A stretch of 64,000 bases of DNA from Adiantum capillus-veneris (lineage: Eukaryota > Streptophyta > Polypodiopsida > Polypodiales > Pteridaceae): assembly GCA_014529385.2 (NCBI GenBank), contig CM043951.1, positions 111,869,469 to 111,933,468 of the forward strand. Reading direction: 5' to 3'. Of the stretch, positions 44,706 to 55,210 are shown piece by piece. The notes under the pieces were generated by a model. It worked only from the letters and a program-made list of their open reading frames with translations. It made no database searches and had not been told where the DNA came from. Position 1 is the stretch's first letter. Every line of letters begins with the position of its first letter. Position numbers and translations under genes: made by a program.

Positions 44706-47639
44706 ATGGCACCTTCCTCAAAGCATCCGATTCAAGCAAGCAGCAGTCTAGTTAGGAACATCGAACCACCTCTGCATACAAAGTTTTGTCGTCTTGCCGA
44801 GAAATTTCATATGGAGCCTGGATTGCCATTGGAGGGAGTCGATCCGTGTAGCTTGACAAGAAAAAATGACATCTCTGAGGAGGACTGGGAAGCTGTCTTT
44901 ATATGCCCAAAGCCTGTTCTGGGTAGCCAGAAGAAAGTGAAGGCATACCATGCTCGGTCGAAGTTCTTACAAAAGCTTGTGTGGAGACACTAGGATGTCT
45001 ACCATGAGAGTCCCTTCATGTATGAAGTAGGGACTCAATTTGCAAAGGCCTTCGCATTGGAAAACTGCAATGAATCTGGCAAACATCAAATTTCTCGGGC
45101 TATCTTTGCAGAGAGGGCAATGAGAGCCTTAGAAGAAAGACACAACTTTCAAAACAAGATTAAGAGGTGGGAAGAGTAGATGAGTGGTAGAGGGAGAGGT
45201 TCCAAAACCACTACTGCCTCTACTAGATCATCATTGAAAACAGAAGGTACGTCTGTACCATTGTTAAGCGTGCCTATAGGAGGATGCCTGATACAATTGG
45301 CAGAGGAGGATAGTAGGGCACTTGCAGAAATGAAGAATGTTGCAGAGGGTAGATTGCAAGACTATAAGTCAAGACTAGAGGGTGCAAAGAAGCAGATAGA
45401 GGATCAAGTCAGAGAATTGCATAGGGCTGAGGGTGCTCAAAGCTCAAACACTTTGGCCATAAAGTTGCAAACGGAGATTGATTGCGTGAAATACCCTGTA
45501 GCTCGACAACGCCTGATTGATTTGATTGGACAATTCTCGAGTACTACTAGAGAGAACGTTACTGAATTAGAAGCCAATGTGGCTAAAGCAAAGGTGCATA
45601 CCCTCCTACATGTGCTTCACTTTGTTTCGGAGTATGTGGTTCACTTCCATGTGGTTATGTGGTTAGAGTTTTTTGGATTGTATGGTTATGTATTATATGA
45701 GCATATTCTATTTTTTCTATGTGCTATATGGTCACAACATAGCCGTCATCTTCATAGAGTGGGTGGTTATATTCTATGTGCCATGTGTGGTTATGTGCTA
45801 TGTGCTTTATAGTTCAATTTAGGTGCAACATGTTCAGAATAGTACCCTCATCTATTTAGAATGTGTGTGATTCTATGCTATGTGCTCTGTGTGGTTATGT
45901 GCTATGTGATACATAGCACAATGGACATGTGTAATATGTGCTATATAGCATAACCTGTATGCTATATGCTCACAGTATAGCCTTGAAGTGTGTGTTAAAT
46001 ATTGATATGTGCTACATAGCACAATCTTTTTATGTGCTATGTGCTAAATAGAACATTTTGTGTGTTATATGTTCACAATATAGCCCTGGAGTGTGTGGAA
46101 TAGTGAATTGTGCTATATAGCACAATCTCTATTTTTGCTATGTGCTACATAGCACCATCTCTAATTGTGCTATGTGCTACATAGCACCATCTCTAATTGT
46201 GCTATGTGCTACATAGCACAATATTTGTGCTATATGCTATGTGCTATGTCTCATATAGCCCACTGCATATCATATACCCAACAAGCTTGTGCAATATAGC
46301 TTATAGAGACAATGTTTGAGCTATATCTGGTATTTTAAAAAGTCTCTCCGCTATGATCTACAGTGCATACTTTATGTAGAACTTATAGCACATTACAGTT
46401 GGACTGTGCTATATGCTACATAGCACACTGCATATCATATACCACATAAAGCTTGTGTTTATAGCATATAGAGTAAGTTCTTGTCTTATATGTGGTATTG
46501 CAAATAAGGGATAAGATTCACGCTGCATATTCTTATCACCAATCTATTTTTGTTGGGTTATTGAGACTTAAATTAGATGTGTTGTCTTCTTTGTTTCACA
46601 GGCACTACTTGCAGAAGTAGAGACCAACATAGCACAGGAATCACAACACTTTAAATTTTGTGTTTCCATGGAGAGGACTTCACATAACGTGGGGGCCATT
46701 TTGATGAAGCCTTTTCCTCCTGTGGATTTTGAGCAGAGCATTAGCGAGGTGGCACTTAATGGGTTCTACCATTGTGATTACAATTCGATGCCAGAATCTT
46801 GGATGTATTCTCCCTGCCTTGCACCCATGTGTACCATATGCTATGCTTCGCGCATGTATGTAGGGACTATGGCTATTGTGTTGCACTAGATTGCAACATG
46901 TCTGTTACCCCTAGAGCTAAGCATATGATTGGTCTGAAGGTGAAGAGTGAGATGAAAGAATTAAGTGTAGGTAGTCACTGTGTCAATTATTTACTAGTAC
47001 TATTGTAGGCCCACTTTTCACTGGTAGTTTAAACTCTTACATTTAATGAAATGATTTGCAGGTACAGACATCGCAGCAAAGACCTATATACAAGAATCAT
47101 TGAGGACAAAAACAGAGAGAGTCTCTACGCAGACCACTGGTAGGTACCAAAATCAGTATTTATGTGTGTATTTTGGGATACTCCAAGTGAGACTTTGTAA
47201 ATAGCTTGCTTTGTAGAACAATCATCGCATGCTTGCTCCAACAAGATGATGCATTCCACAAGGAAGAATGGCCTGATTACCCTAGGGATGCAGCCAACCC
47301 TTGAAGCGGATTCTGTCGGTAGGGGATGCAGTACGTGGAGTAGTTGAAGACATCTTGATGGCAAAGTCTTTTGCAGTCAAATCACCTAGGAAACAACTAA
47401 CTCCAAGAAGGTTGTTGGGTTCTCCATTGAGTGCCAAAGCATCACCAAGTGTGGACACTAGAGATGAAGCATCAGATGAGGCAGTTGCAGATGCGGTGAA
47501 AGAAACACCCCCTCCAGCAGGGAAGAAGCCAACACCAAAACGCAAGAAATCGACTCCCAAGAACTTAGGTGGAAGTCCCAACATGGATATACCTCTTGAT
47601 TCATTTAGGACGAGGAAGAAACCAAATGCAAAGCAATGA
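44706..47639 (+). pseudogene. ORF-A: coiled-coil protein with Cys/His cluster, unknown function
   Basis: One frame runs from ATG 44706 through two stops (TAG 44991-44993 and 45177-45179) to a donor at 45594: an N-part rich in short charged segments (KKVKAYHARSKFLQKL), a Gly/Arg/Ser patch (SGRGRGSK), then a coiled coil (ALAEMKNVAEGRLQDYKSRL to ENVTELEANVAKAK). After an intron of 1008 bp (45594-46601) full of palindromes, the coil continues (ALLAEVETNIAQES). A frameshift near 46800 precedes a Cys/His cluster (CTHVYHMLCFAHVCRDYGYC), RING/PHD-like in spacing only. Further exons lead to a basic Lys/Pro/Ser tail (47301-47639) with nuclear-localisation-like KKPTPKRKKSTPK. I do not recognise the family. 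Confidence 0.5.
45640..46470. repeat. palindrome array 1 (GTGCTAT..ATAGCAC) inside the ORF-A intron
   Basis: Words such as GCTATGTGCTACATAGC and TGCTATATAGCA recur about 20 times. At 46128-46220 three copies of a 31-bp unit (GTGCTATGTGCTACATAG plus CACCATCTCTAATT) stand in tandem. Most units are self-complementary, so RNA or single-stranded DNA could form hairpins. Related arrays lie at 50560-51290 and 53170-54060. Confidence 0.85.
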
Positions 47640-47885
47640 GTGTGTTTTTGTTGTAACTTCATGCAATTAGAAGATGCCTTTAGAAGGCATGTGCAATCCA
47701 TTGCACCCCTATTGTATCCATGCTCATTGATGAATCAAGTGTTGGAATTTTTTAGTGACATGACTCTTAATTCTTTGCATCGAGTAGTTGCAAACTATTT
47801 GATTTATTTTTTGTACATGTTTAGTAATATGTTTCTACTTTCTCTTGTCGTAGATAATCAAGAAGATGAAAAAAGATGAACTTGC

Positions 47886-50361
47886 ATGAGATGCACTCGC
47901 TCTTCAGGGTTTCTAGATGAGGGGTCTGTAGGTTCACTGGCTCAGTCTTATCTTGTGAAGAATCCAAAAAGGGGCGCTACAGCTTCCAGGGGGGTTACAA
48001 GCAAGAAAAAAGTGTCTTTTGATACAGTTGAGGGGACGGTAGGTTCAGTGGCTCAGTCTTATCCTGTGAAGAATCCAAGAGGGGGTGCTACAGCTTCCAG
48101 GGGGGTTACAGAAAAAAAAAAGAGTCTTTTGATACAGTTGATCCTTGCACACCTACTAGTACTGTTGAATTTGGTCCAAATGTGCCTAATGCAGTTGATG
48201 TGCAGGTTGTGCATGATGATGTGCATACAGATGTTGACCGTGCTAAACTTGAAAAGGGTACATTACCCACCCCCACCACAATTGAATCTGGCATAGATGA
48301 TATTGATGATGCTATGGTAGTTAATGCCTGCACAGATGCCATTGCTGATGCTACGCTAGTTGATGCCTTCACAAATGACATTGTGAATGCTATGGAAGTT
48401 GATGCCAACACAGATTCTGCTACTGATGGCAATGTTAATGATGGTGGAACAGAAAGTATTATTCATGCTATCATAGATGCCCTTCTTGATGCATTTGTGG
48501 CTATGGGTAGAGATGGCACTGTTGAATCTGGCACAGATGCCATTGATGATGCTACCACACTTGATGCCTGCACAGATGCCATTGCTGATGCTATGGTAGT
48601 TGATGCCTGCACAAATGACATTTTGGATGCTATGGAAATTGATGCTAGCACAGATGCTGCTGCTGATGGCAATGTTAATGACGGTGGAACAGAAGGTATT
48701 GTTCATGTTGTCATAGATGCCCTTCTTGATGCAGTTGTGGCTATGGGTACAGATGCCACTATTGAATCTGACACAGATGCCATTGATGATGCTACCACAG
48801 CTGATGCCTTCACAGATGCCATTGCTGATGCTACGGTAGTTGATGCCTGCACAAATGACATTGTGGATGCTATGGAAGTTGATGCTAGCTAGCACAGATG
48901 CTCATGCTGTAATAGATGCCCTTCTTGATGCAGTTGTGGCGATGGGTACAGATGCCACTATTGAGGATACCAGAGGCATGGGTGAGGAGGTCCTCATTGA
49001 GAGAGAAGGTGGAACACGTGAGGTAGTGGGTGCAAGTGATGTCACAGCCCAAGCCGAGGTGGTCTGTCCAAGTGATGCAGTTGATGACATTGTTGATGTA
49101 GAGGAGGCAAAGGGTACAGATGCCGCTGTTGAAGATATGGGAGGCTTGGGTGAGGAGGACCTCACTAAGAGAGTACCTGGAATAGGCTTAGTAGTGGGTG
49201 ACAGTGATGTCGACACAGCTGAGGCAGGTGAAAGAGCAGTTCAATCGGGAGAGGCAATGGGAAAAGTTGTCATGGCTGCTACGGACATGAAAGAAGAAAA
49301 TACACATAATACAACTGAGGCATGTATAGAGCAAAACAATGAGGCAGGGAAAGGCACAGAGGTGCCCACTGACAGAGCAGCTCAATTGGGAGAGGCAATG
49401 CGAGAACATTTCATGGCTGCTATGGACACGAAAGAGGCAGTGACACATGATACAACTAAGTCTTGTATAGATCCCATTGTTGGGAATACCAAAGGTAAAA
49501 TTCCAGAGGTCCCTATGGGTCGAGCGGCTGCTACAGATACAAATGAGGCAGGTACAAACAATGCTGATAAAGAGGCCAAAAATGGACATGAATATGAGAG
49601 GCAAGAGAGGCCAGAGTGTCTTGTGATAATGCCATTATAGATTGTTGCACTACCTCCTGTGTCTTTTGAGGACAAGAAGAGAAGGGACAATTTATGCATC
49701 ACATTGGATGTGAATGGGCTTCTCATAAGGAGGTATAAGGTCTCCTTCTACAAAGGAATATCGAGAAGTAGTACTCCTAATTGGGCAAGATCAAGGTATC
49801 AGGTAGTCATTGGGCCAAATGCTACGGGAAAGATGCAATTTGAATATGTGGTCAGGCCCAATGCATCAATCTTTTTGCATGCACTTCTGCAAAGAGCACA
49901 AGTTGCACTATGGAGCTGCATGACCCAGAACAATCTAACACTTTCTTTGAGTGCATGCTTTCCTAGGCTGAGCAAACAATTTTTCCTCGATATTATCGGT
50001 CAAGAGAGGTGTAGAGAGGCGAGCTTCAAGCTAAATGAAGTTCCTAGGATCCCTCCATGTAGAGATAATGCAAAGCCCATATTTTTCAAGTGCTTGGAAG
50101 ACTTTTGGAAGCACTATCCTAATTTCATCTCTTATAATACACTGGTGGTGGATGACACACTCTACAAGTGTCTGCTCAACCCTCCCGGGACTTGGGTCTC
50201 TCCTTTGTCATAACCCAATTTACCTGATTAGCACATTGTTCCCTTGGTTAGTCAAGTGGATAGTCTCACCCAGCCCTAATGCTTATGCAAAGATGAACCA
50301 GTTTGAAAATCCTTCGGACATAGTGTCTGCTCATGTCATCAGCCACTATAGAAGTCAATGA
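47886..50361 (+). pseudogene. ORF-B: repeat-rich acidic protein with C-terminal FCP1/NIF-like phosphatase domain
   Basis: Parts in order: a 37-codon block present twice (47928-48038, 48039-48149: VGSLAQSYLVKNPKRGATAS); a frame slip at an A-run near 48112; acidic 80-residue repeats (48281-48965) rich in DAIDDAT, DACTDAIADA; a long acidic Thr/Glu/Ala linker to 49640; TAG; then from 49659 an FCP1-homology domain: ITLDVNGLLIRR (DxN variant of the DxDx catalytic motif), VVRPNASIFLHALL, VALWSCMTQNN, and FWKHYPNFISYNTLVVDDT..KCLLNPPGT (acid motif DD). A frameshift near 50200 leads to the tail ending 50361. FCP1/NIF proteins are HAD-class phosphatases. The Asn in place of the second Asp occurs in some plant members and may reduce activity. 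A TAGC duplication (48890) and several stops make it a pseudogene. Confidence 0.65.
48281..48965 (+). repeat. 240-bp (80-codon) coding tandem repeat in ORF-B
   Basis: ATTGATGATGCT recurs at 48302, 48542 and 48782, exactly 240 bp apart. A further copy is shortened by about 40 bp (ends near 48965). Within each unit a shorter internal rhythm, GATGCC..CACAGATGCC, is visible. An array with exact 3n period keeps the protein frame. Confidence 0.92.
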
Positions 50362-50545
50362 GAAGTATGTATGGAAGGTTGATTGTGATTATGGAATCAT
50401 GTATACAGAATTTTGCGCACTCAATGTACTTGCGATTACTGTACAAAAAACTGACCTGTTCAAAGTTCTCTAAACTTAATGATTGAATGATGTAATTTTA
50501 TTTTGGTGATATGATGTAAGTTATTTTGGTGGTAAAATGTTGTCA

Positions 50546-51150
50546 TACTCTGATAGAGTCCTGCTACATGGCACACACAATATCATAGACAAGACCATCG
50601 GGCTATTATTACACATAGTTGTGCTATATAGCACTCATACTGCAAGAAATACTATGACATAATAGCGTAGATAGGGAGATTGTCCTCTTATTACACACAC
50701 TTACTCTATATGGCACACATAGTGCTCTCAATATGTAATATATCTCTTTCACATACCACACACCATATCATAGACAGGAACATTGTGCTATGTGATACAC
50801 ACACTTTTACTGTATAGCACACATACTGCTATCTTACTACAATAGAGTCCTTTTATAGCATAGACAGGGACATTGGGCTATTATTACACACTTGTGCAAT
50901 ATAGCACACATAATAGCCTAGGTAGAGACAATGGACTATCTTGACACATTACTTGGCTACATATCACATATAGTAGCATGTACACAACTCCATAACACCC
51001 AATGGGTAGCTATTCATAAGAGTGAGATGTTTAACTTGAGAGTTATTCATTGTAAGAATGAGACATGTTTACCTGAGATTCATCAACAAAGTGAATGGGA
51101 TGCTCTTGATAATGTTTTCTTCCCAATCGTTTCCGACAAATATCTTGGTT
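50546..51150 (-). repeat. duplicated segment, copy 1, with a transposase exon piece
   Basis: About 600 bp match 53650-54231 in the same orientation, including array words, the phrase CACCCAATGGGTAGCTATTC and a coding end. On the minus strand, 51150-51066 reads DICRKRLGRKHYQEHPIHFV, then DESQ and a GTAAAC donor-like site: the exon that follows the KKKD motif of ORF-C, better preserved here than in the gene. The following stretch, 51163-51272, matches part of the ORF-A intron (45825-45932), so this spacer is a patchwork of pieces from the locus. Confidence 0.85.
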
Positions 51151-53169
51151 AACTTTTTTCAAGGTACAACATGTTCAGAATAGTAACCTCATTATCTGAA
51201 ATATGTGTGATTCTGTGATATGTGCGTTGTTTGGTTGTGTGCTATGTGATACATAGCACAATGGACATGTGTAAGGAGGTAGTGAATGGTGAATGCTATA
51301 CATAACATAATATAAGCATGTTAAATAGGTATCATGCTACTTCATAGGGCATGGCATTGTAAATGGTTTCATGTAGTTCCGGAGATAAATAATATGTCTT
51401 TGAGGTAGCATCTACCAAAGGCATGTCAAACTTGATTGCCCGAACAAGGTGAGAGTACATGTTAGTAACTCTCCTATCATCAAGTAGAGTGTAATAATTT
51501 GGGTCCCCCTCTTGCTGTTGATAATAACACCCTGTGACAACATAAGTGTTTTTATCACATTTGTTTTTCCACTTATCTCTTAAGATGCAATATGTCATCC
51601 ATTTTCTCTTTGTACATCTCAAAAGAAAGAACTCTACACCTTCTGCATTGCCCGCGTCTGCATTGACTGCAAAGTTATCACCTTCAATGAGATACTCACT
51701 CAGCATATCCTGGGATCCCTCAAACATTGCAGCTTCATCTTCTGGTACCTCAGAGAGTGGTTTCAATGCCTTATGTGTCCACTTGCCTACATATGATTTG
51801 CTGGAACAAGTCCTCCAATGGCCCTTCATGCAAGCATCACAAAAACAAGAAAGCCGCTTGGTCCTTAATTGAGTAGGACAAAAGCCTAAAATGCAATGGA
51901 GTGATCGAGATCTTGGTACTCTCTCACAACCCCATAGTTTAGACCTGTCCACTTCTGTCTCTTTTACTAGCCAAAATTTCCTATTTATAGTAGGACCTGC
52001 TTTAGTGGATTGTGCATAAGATCTACATGCAGCATTGTACATTGTTCTCGTAAAAAATGCAACCACTTCTGCATCTTGCCTAAGAACAAATCCATTACTC
52101 TTGAGTTGTTCATGTGTAAGGGCTCTCTTTATCACAGCTCCAGTGCCATCATGCTCCCCCTTGCCATGGCTAGAGACAAAAAATTCCATGTCATCTCTAT
52201 ATCTGTTAGTTGGTAATATCTAGCAGCAAAATAAAATGGTCTTGCAGCCTTGTATTGCGAGGCTTCACCATCTGACCACACCTAGTGCTTCTTGAGATTC
52301 AGCCCCTGGTCTTTAAGCCACTGATCACAAAGAAGAAAACAATGCTGGACAAATAGCGTATCATGTTGCCTATCATCGGAGATGTAGAAATGCGTATGCT
52401 TGGTAATACTGTCATCTTTGTTGTCACGCATGTACGTTATGTGAACAGGGATGGTGCATTGATCTGTATGCCAATGCATGGATTGTACTTCATTTTGCTC
52501 TTTGAACAAGTAATTTTCAGCAAAGTCTACTACAAATATAATGGTTTCTGAAGGAAACACCTTCAAACATTCTCTGTATTGATGTGCCTGCCATCTGTAA
52601 GTGAAATTGTGCTCGATGAAGATTCTGAGGTTGTCTTTTATCCTCCCTGTCAGCTCATTTAAAGCCACCTATTTGAGTGACAACATCTTTCTCTTACTTA
52701 GACCATGCTTAGTTTGAACTTTAATGTCCTCGACGACTTGCAGTGGAACTATCTTTGTCATCTCTGCACATTCTCGTGGATAAAGGATGAGCTTTTCCAC
52801 ACCATAGTTTTTGCATTGGCCCATTAGGCAGGTGTACATACACATGATTCCCACAACTTCGTGATCCCTAAAAACGAGTGCTCAATAGCAAGACATTCTG
52901 CATTCACCCCATCTGATTTGCAAACATTGCATTTACATGTACATGACCTCCCATGAAAAACAAAATTAGATGAGCGCATAACATTAAACGCATCTTTGAG
53001 ATACGTCAGTTTGATATGATAAACACAACAGCAAGTATTTTAATCTTTCAACTTTCGCACGAACCAAGGCTTCATCCTCTCAAAGGACCTTTACCCAATT
53101 GTCACATGTGGGTGGCTATCTTTAAACTTCAAGAAATACTCTGTCTGCTTGAAAAACAAAAGCATTAGA

Positions 53170-54060
53170 AATACATTTTTCTATATATCACACATAATAG
53201 CATAGCTACAGATGCATTGGTATAAATACATATAGCTATGCTACATAGCACAGATAATAGCATAGATAGATAACTCAACTTTCATTACATGCTCAATTTT
53301 GCTATATAACACATAATAGCATAGATAGGGATTTTTAGCTGTTATTACACACACATCACACACGTCTTCTATAGAGCACACATAGTGCTCTCATATTATA
53401 ACACATTTCTTCTACATAACACACAAAAGAGCATAGACAGGGATATTGTGCTATTATTACACATATCACACTTTGCATAGCACACATAATAGCATAGACA
53501 TGGATACCGTGCTACTATTACACTAAGATCTGCTATGTAGCACACATACTGCTCTCATAATATTATATAACCTGATAGCACACATAATACCATAGATAAG
53601 TATATTATGCTATTATACACACATGTTTGCTATATAGCAGACATGATGTTGTCATACTCCGATAGAGTCCTGCTACATGGCACACATAATAGCATAGACA
53701 CGACCATCGGGCTATTATTGCACATAGTTATGCTATATAGCACTCATACTGCAAGAAATACTATGACATAATATCATAGATAGGGACATTGGCCTCTTAT
53801 TACACACACTAACGTTATATGTCACACATAGTGCTCTCAATATGTAATATAGCTCTTTCACATACCACACATCATATCATAGACAAGAACATTGTGCTAT
53901 TCTTACACACACTTTTACTGTACAGCACCACACATATTGCTATCTTACTACAGTAGAGTCCTTTTACATGCCACACTTATAGCATAGACAGGGACATTGG
54001 GCTACACTTGTGCAATATAGCACACATAATAGCATAGGTAGAGACAATGGACTATTTCGA
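53170..54060. repeat. palindrome array 3 inside the ORF-C intron
   Basis: Units of roughly 55-70 bp of the form GCACACATAATAGCATAGAC..GGGA, then CATTGTGCTATTATTACACA. Half-palindromes GTGCTAT and ATAGCAC alternate. The right half (53650 onward) is the partner of 50546-51150. Confidence 0.85.
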
Positions 54061-54231
54061 CACATTACTTGGATACATATCACCCAATGGGTAGCTATTC
54101 ATAAGAGTGAGATGTTTCACTTGAGAGTTATCCATTGTAAGAATGAGACATGTTTACCTGAGATTCATCAAGTAAGTGTATGGATGCTCTTGATAATGTT
54201 TTCAGCCCAATCGTTTTTGACAAATATCTTT
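53650..54231 (-). repeat. duplicated segment, copy 2 (intron plus exon start of ORF-C)
   Basis: It is the partner of 50546-51150. Here the exon after KKKDICQKRLG has a stop (TGA) before KHYQEHP, while the other copy has none. Confidence 0.85.
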
Positions 54232-55210
54232 CTTCTTTGGAGACACCCTACTGTTCTCTATCCAAAATCTAATAATTGTCTGCTTCAATTCTTCCGATAA
54301 GGACCCAGCATTTCCAGAATTCCTTTTGCATAAGTCGAACCTCAGCGTACTTGACATAGAATCACTGTCAAGTCTACCCAAAGCTGAATATAAATTCCTT
54401 GGATGAACATTTAATATCTTTGCCACTTTATGCAGAGTAACACCTCTACCTTGGCTCCCATTATCATGCAGTAATCCATTCACAAGCATGCTGAATGTGC
54501 TTCGTTTTAAAAACATCTCATCAGCTGATTTTAAAATCTTTAATTCCTGTAAGGAGACCTTGAGTGCAGAAATAAGGCCATTTGCAAGAAGATACGAATC
54601 TTCACAGAATGGCAAGATTCTATCATCATTGAAAACACCTTGAAGAATTGCATTCTTATCTTCTTTCCCGTAACTATGCAACTATCTCACAATGTGTTGA
54701 ACAATATTCTGAATAGTATGTTGCTTCTTGTCTTCCTTTGTGTGTACATCGATGTCCTCCCTATGACAATCTTCCACTCCAATGTTGACGCTTGGCTATA
54801 CTTGGTTTCTTGCACGACATCGCTTTCTATACTCACGTTTAGCATGTGCTTCATACTTACTCACTGCAATAATTTCATCCTCATTTAGACAAGCCTTTCT
54901 CTTAGAGTGCACTTGCGTATGAACTATATCTATTCCATGTGCCTCATCATAAAATCCTTTGTCCACCATCCTGGAACAGTCTGCAGTAGTTTGAAATGAA
55001 TGAAGTCGTACAAAAATTCTTGATTGTAATAGTGAACTAAAATCCATTTTTGCTGCATTGTTGAGTTCAAGAAGCTCCATTGCTGCTTGTGAGGAGGTAT
55101 GAGCTGGAACCAAAGTGAGAGGAAGGGAGTCTCCATCATCCATATTCTGAACAGGAGAGTAGGAGAGAGAGAGAGAGATGGAGATGGGCATTGGAGGCCA
55201 TCCAAGAGAG

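Larger units (their letters stand above)
51332..55191 (-). pseudogene. ORF-C: transposase-like protein with DDD/E-type motifs, decayed, family unnamed
   Basis: Blocks in order: N-part 55191-54202 in one frame with two stops, holding GVTLHKVAKILNVHPRNLYS (helix-turn-helix-like) and SPKKKDIC; an intron with palindrome array; 53160-52870 SHPHVTIG, RSFERMKPWFVRKLKD, NTCCCVYH and a CTCKCNVC zinc-type site; 52854-52190 MGQCKNYGV, FVVDFAENYLFKEQNEVQSM, HTHFYISDD, VWSDGEASQYKAARPF; after a slip at a T-run (about 52190) SSHGKGEHDGTGAVIKRALT, then a CFCDAC..GHWRTC site and the C-terminus. The spaced acidic motifs DFAEN, SDD and SDGE look like a DDD/E catalytic core. I recall similar uncharacterised proteins in many eukaryotes but cannot name a superfamily. 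Stops at 52667-52669 and near 52286. Confidence 0.6.

Noticed and set aside
48356-48895. Minus-strand 179-residue open frame rich in Ile/Ser/Asn/Cys
   Set aside because: It is the mirror of the plus-strand 240-bp repeat of ORF-B; the period of three keeps the opposite frame open.
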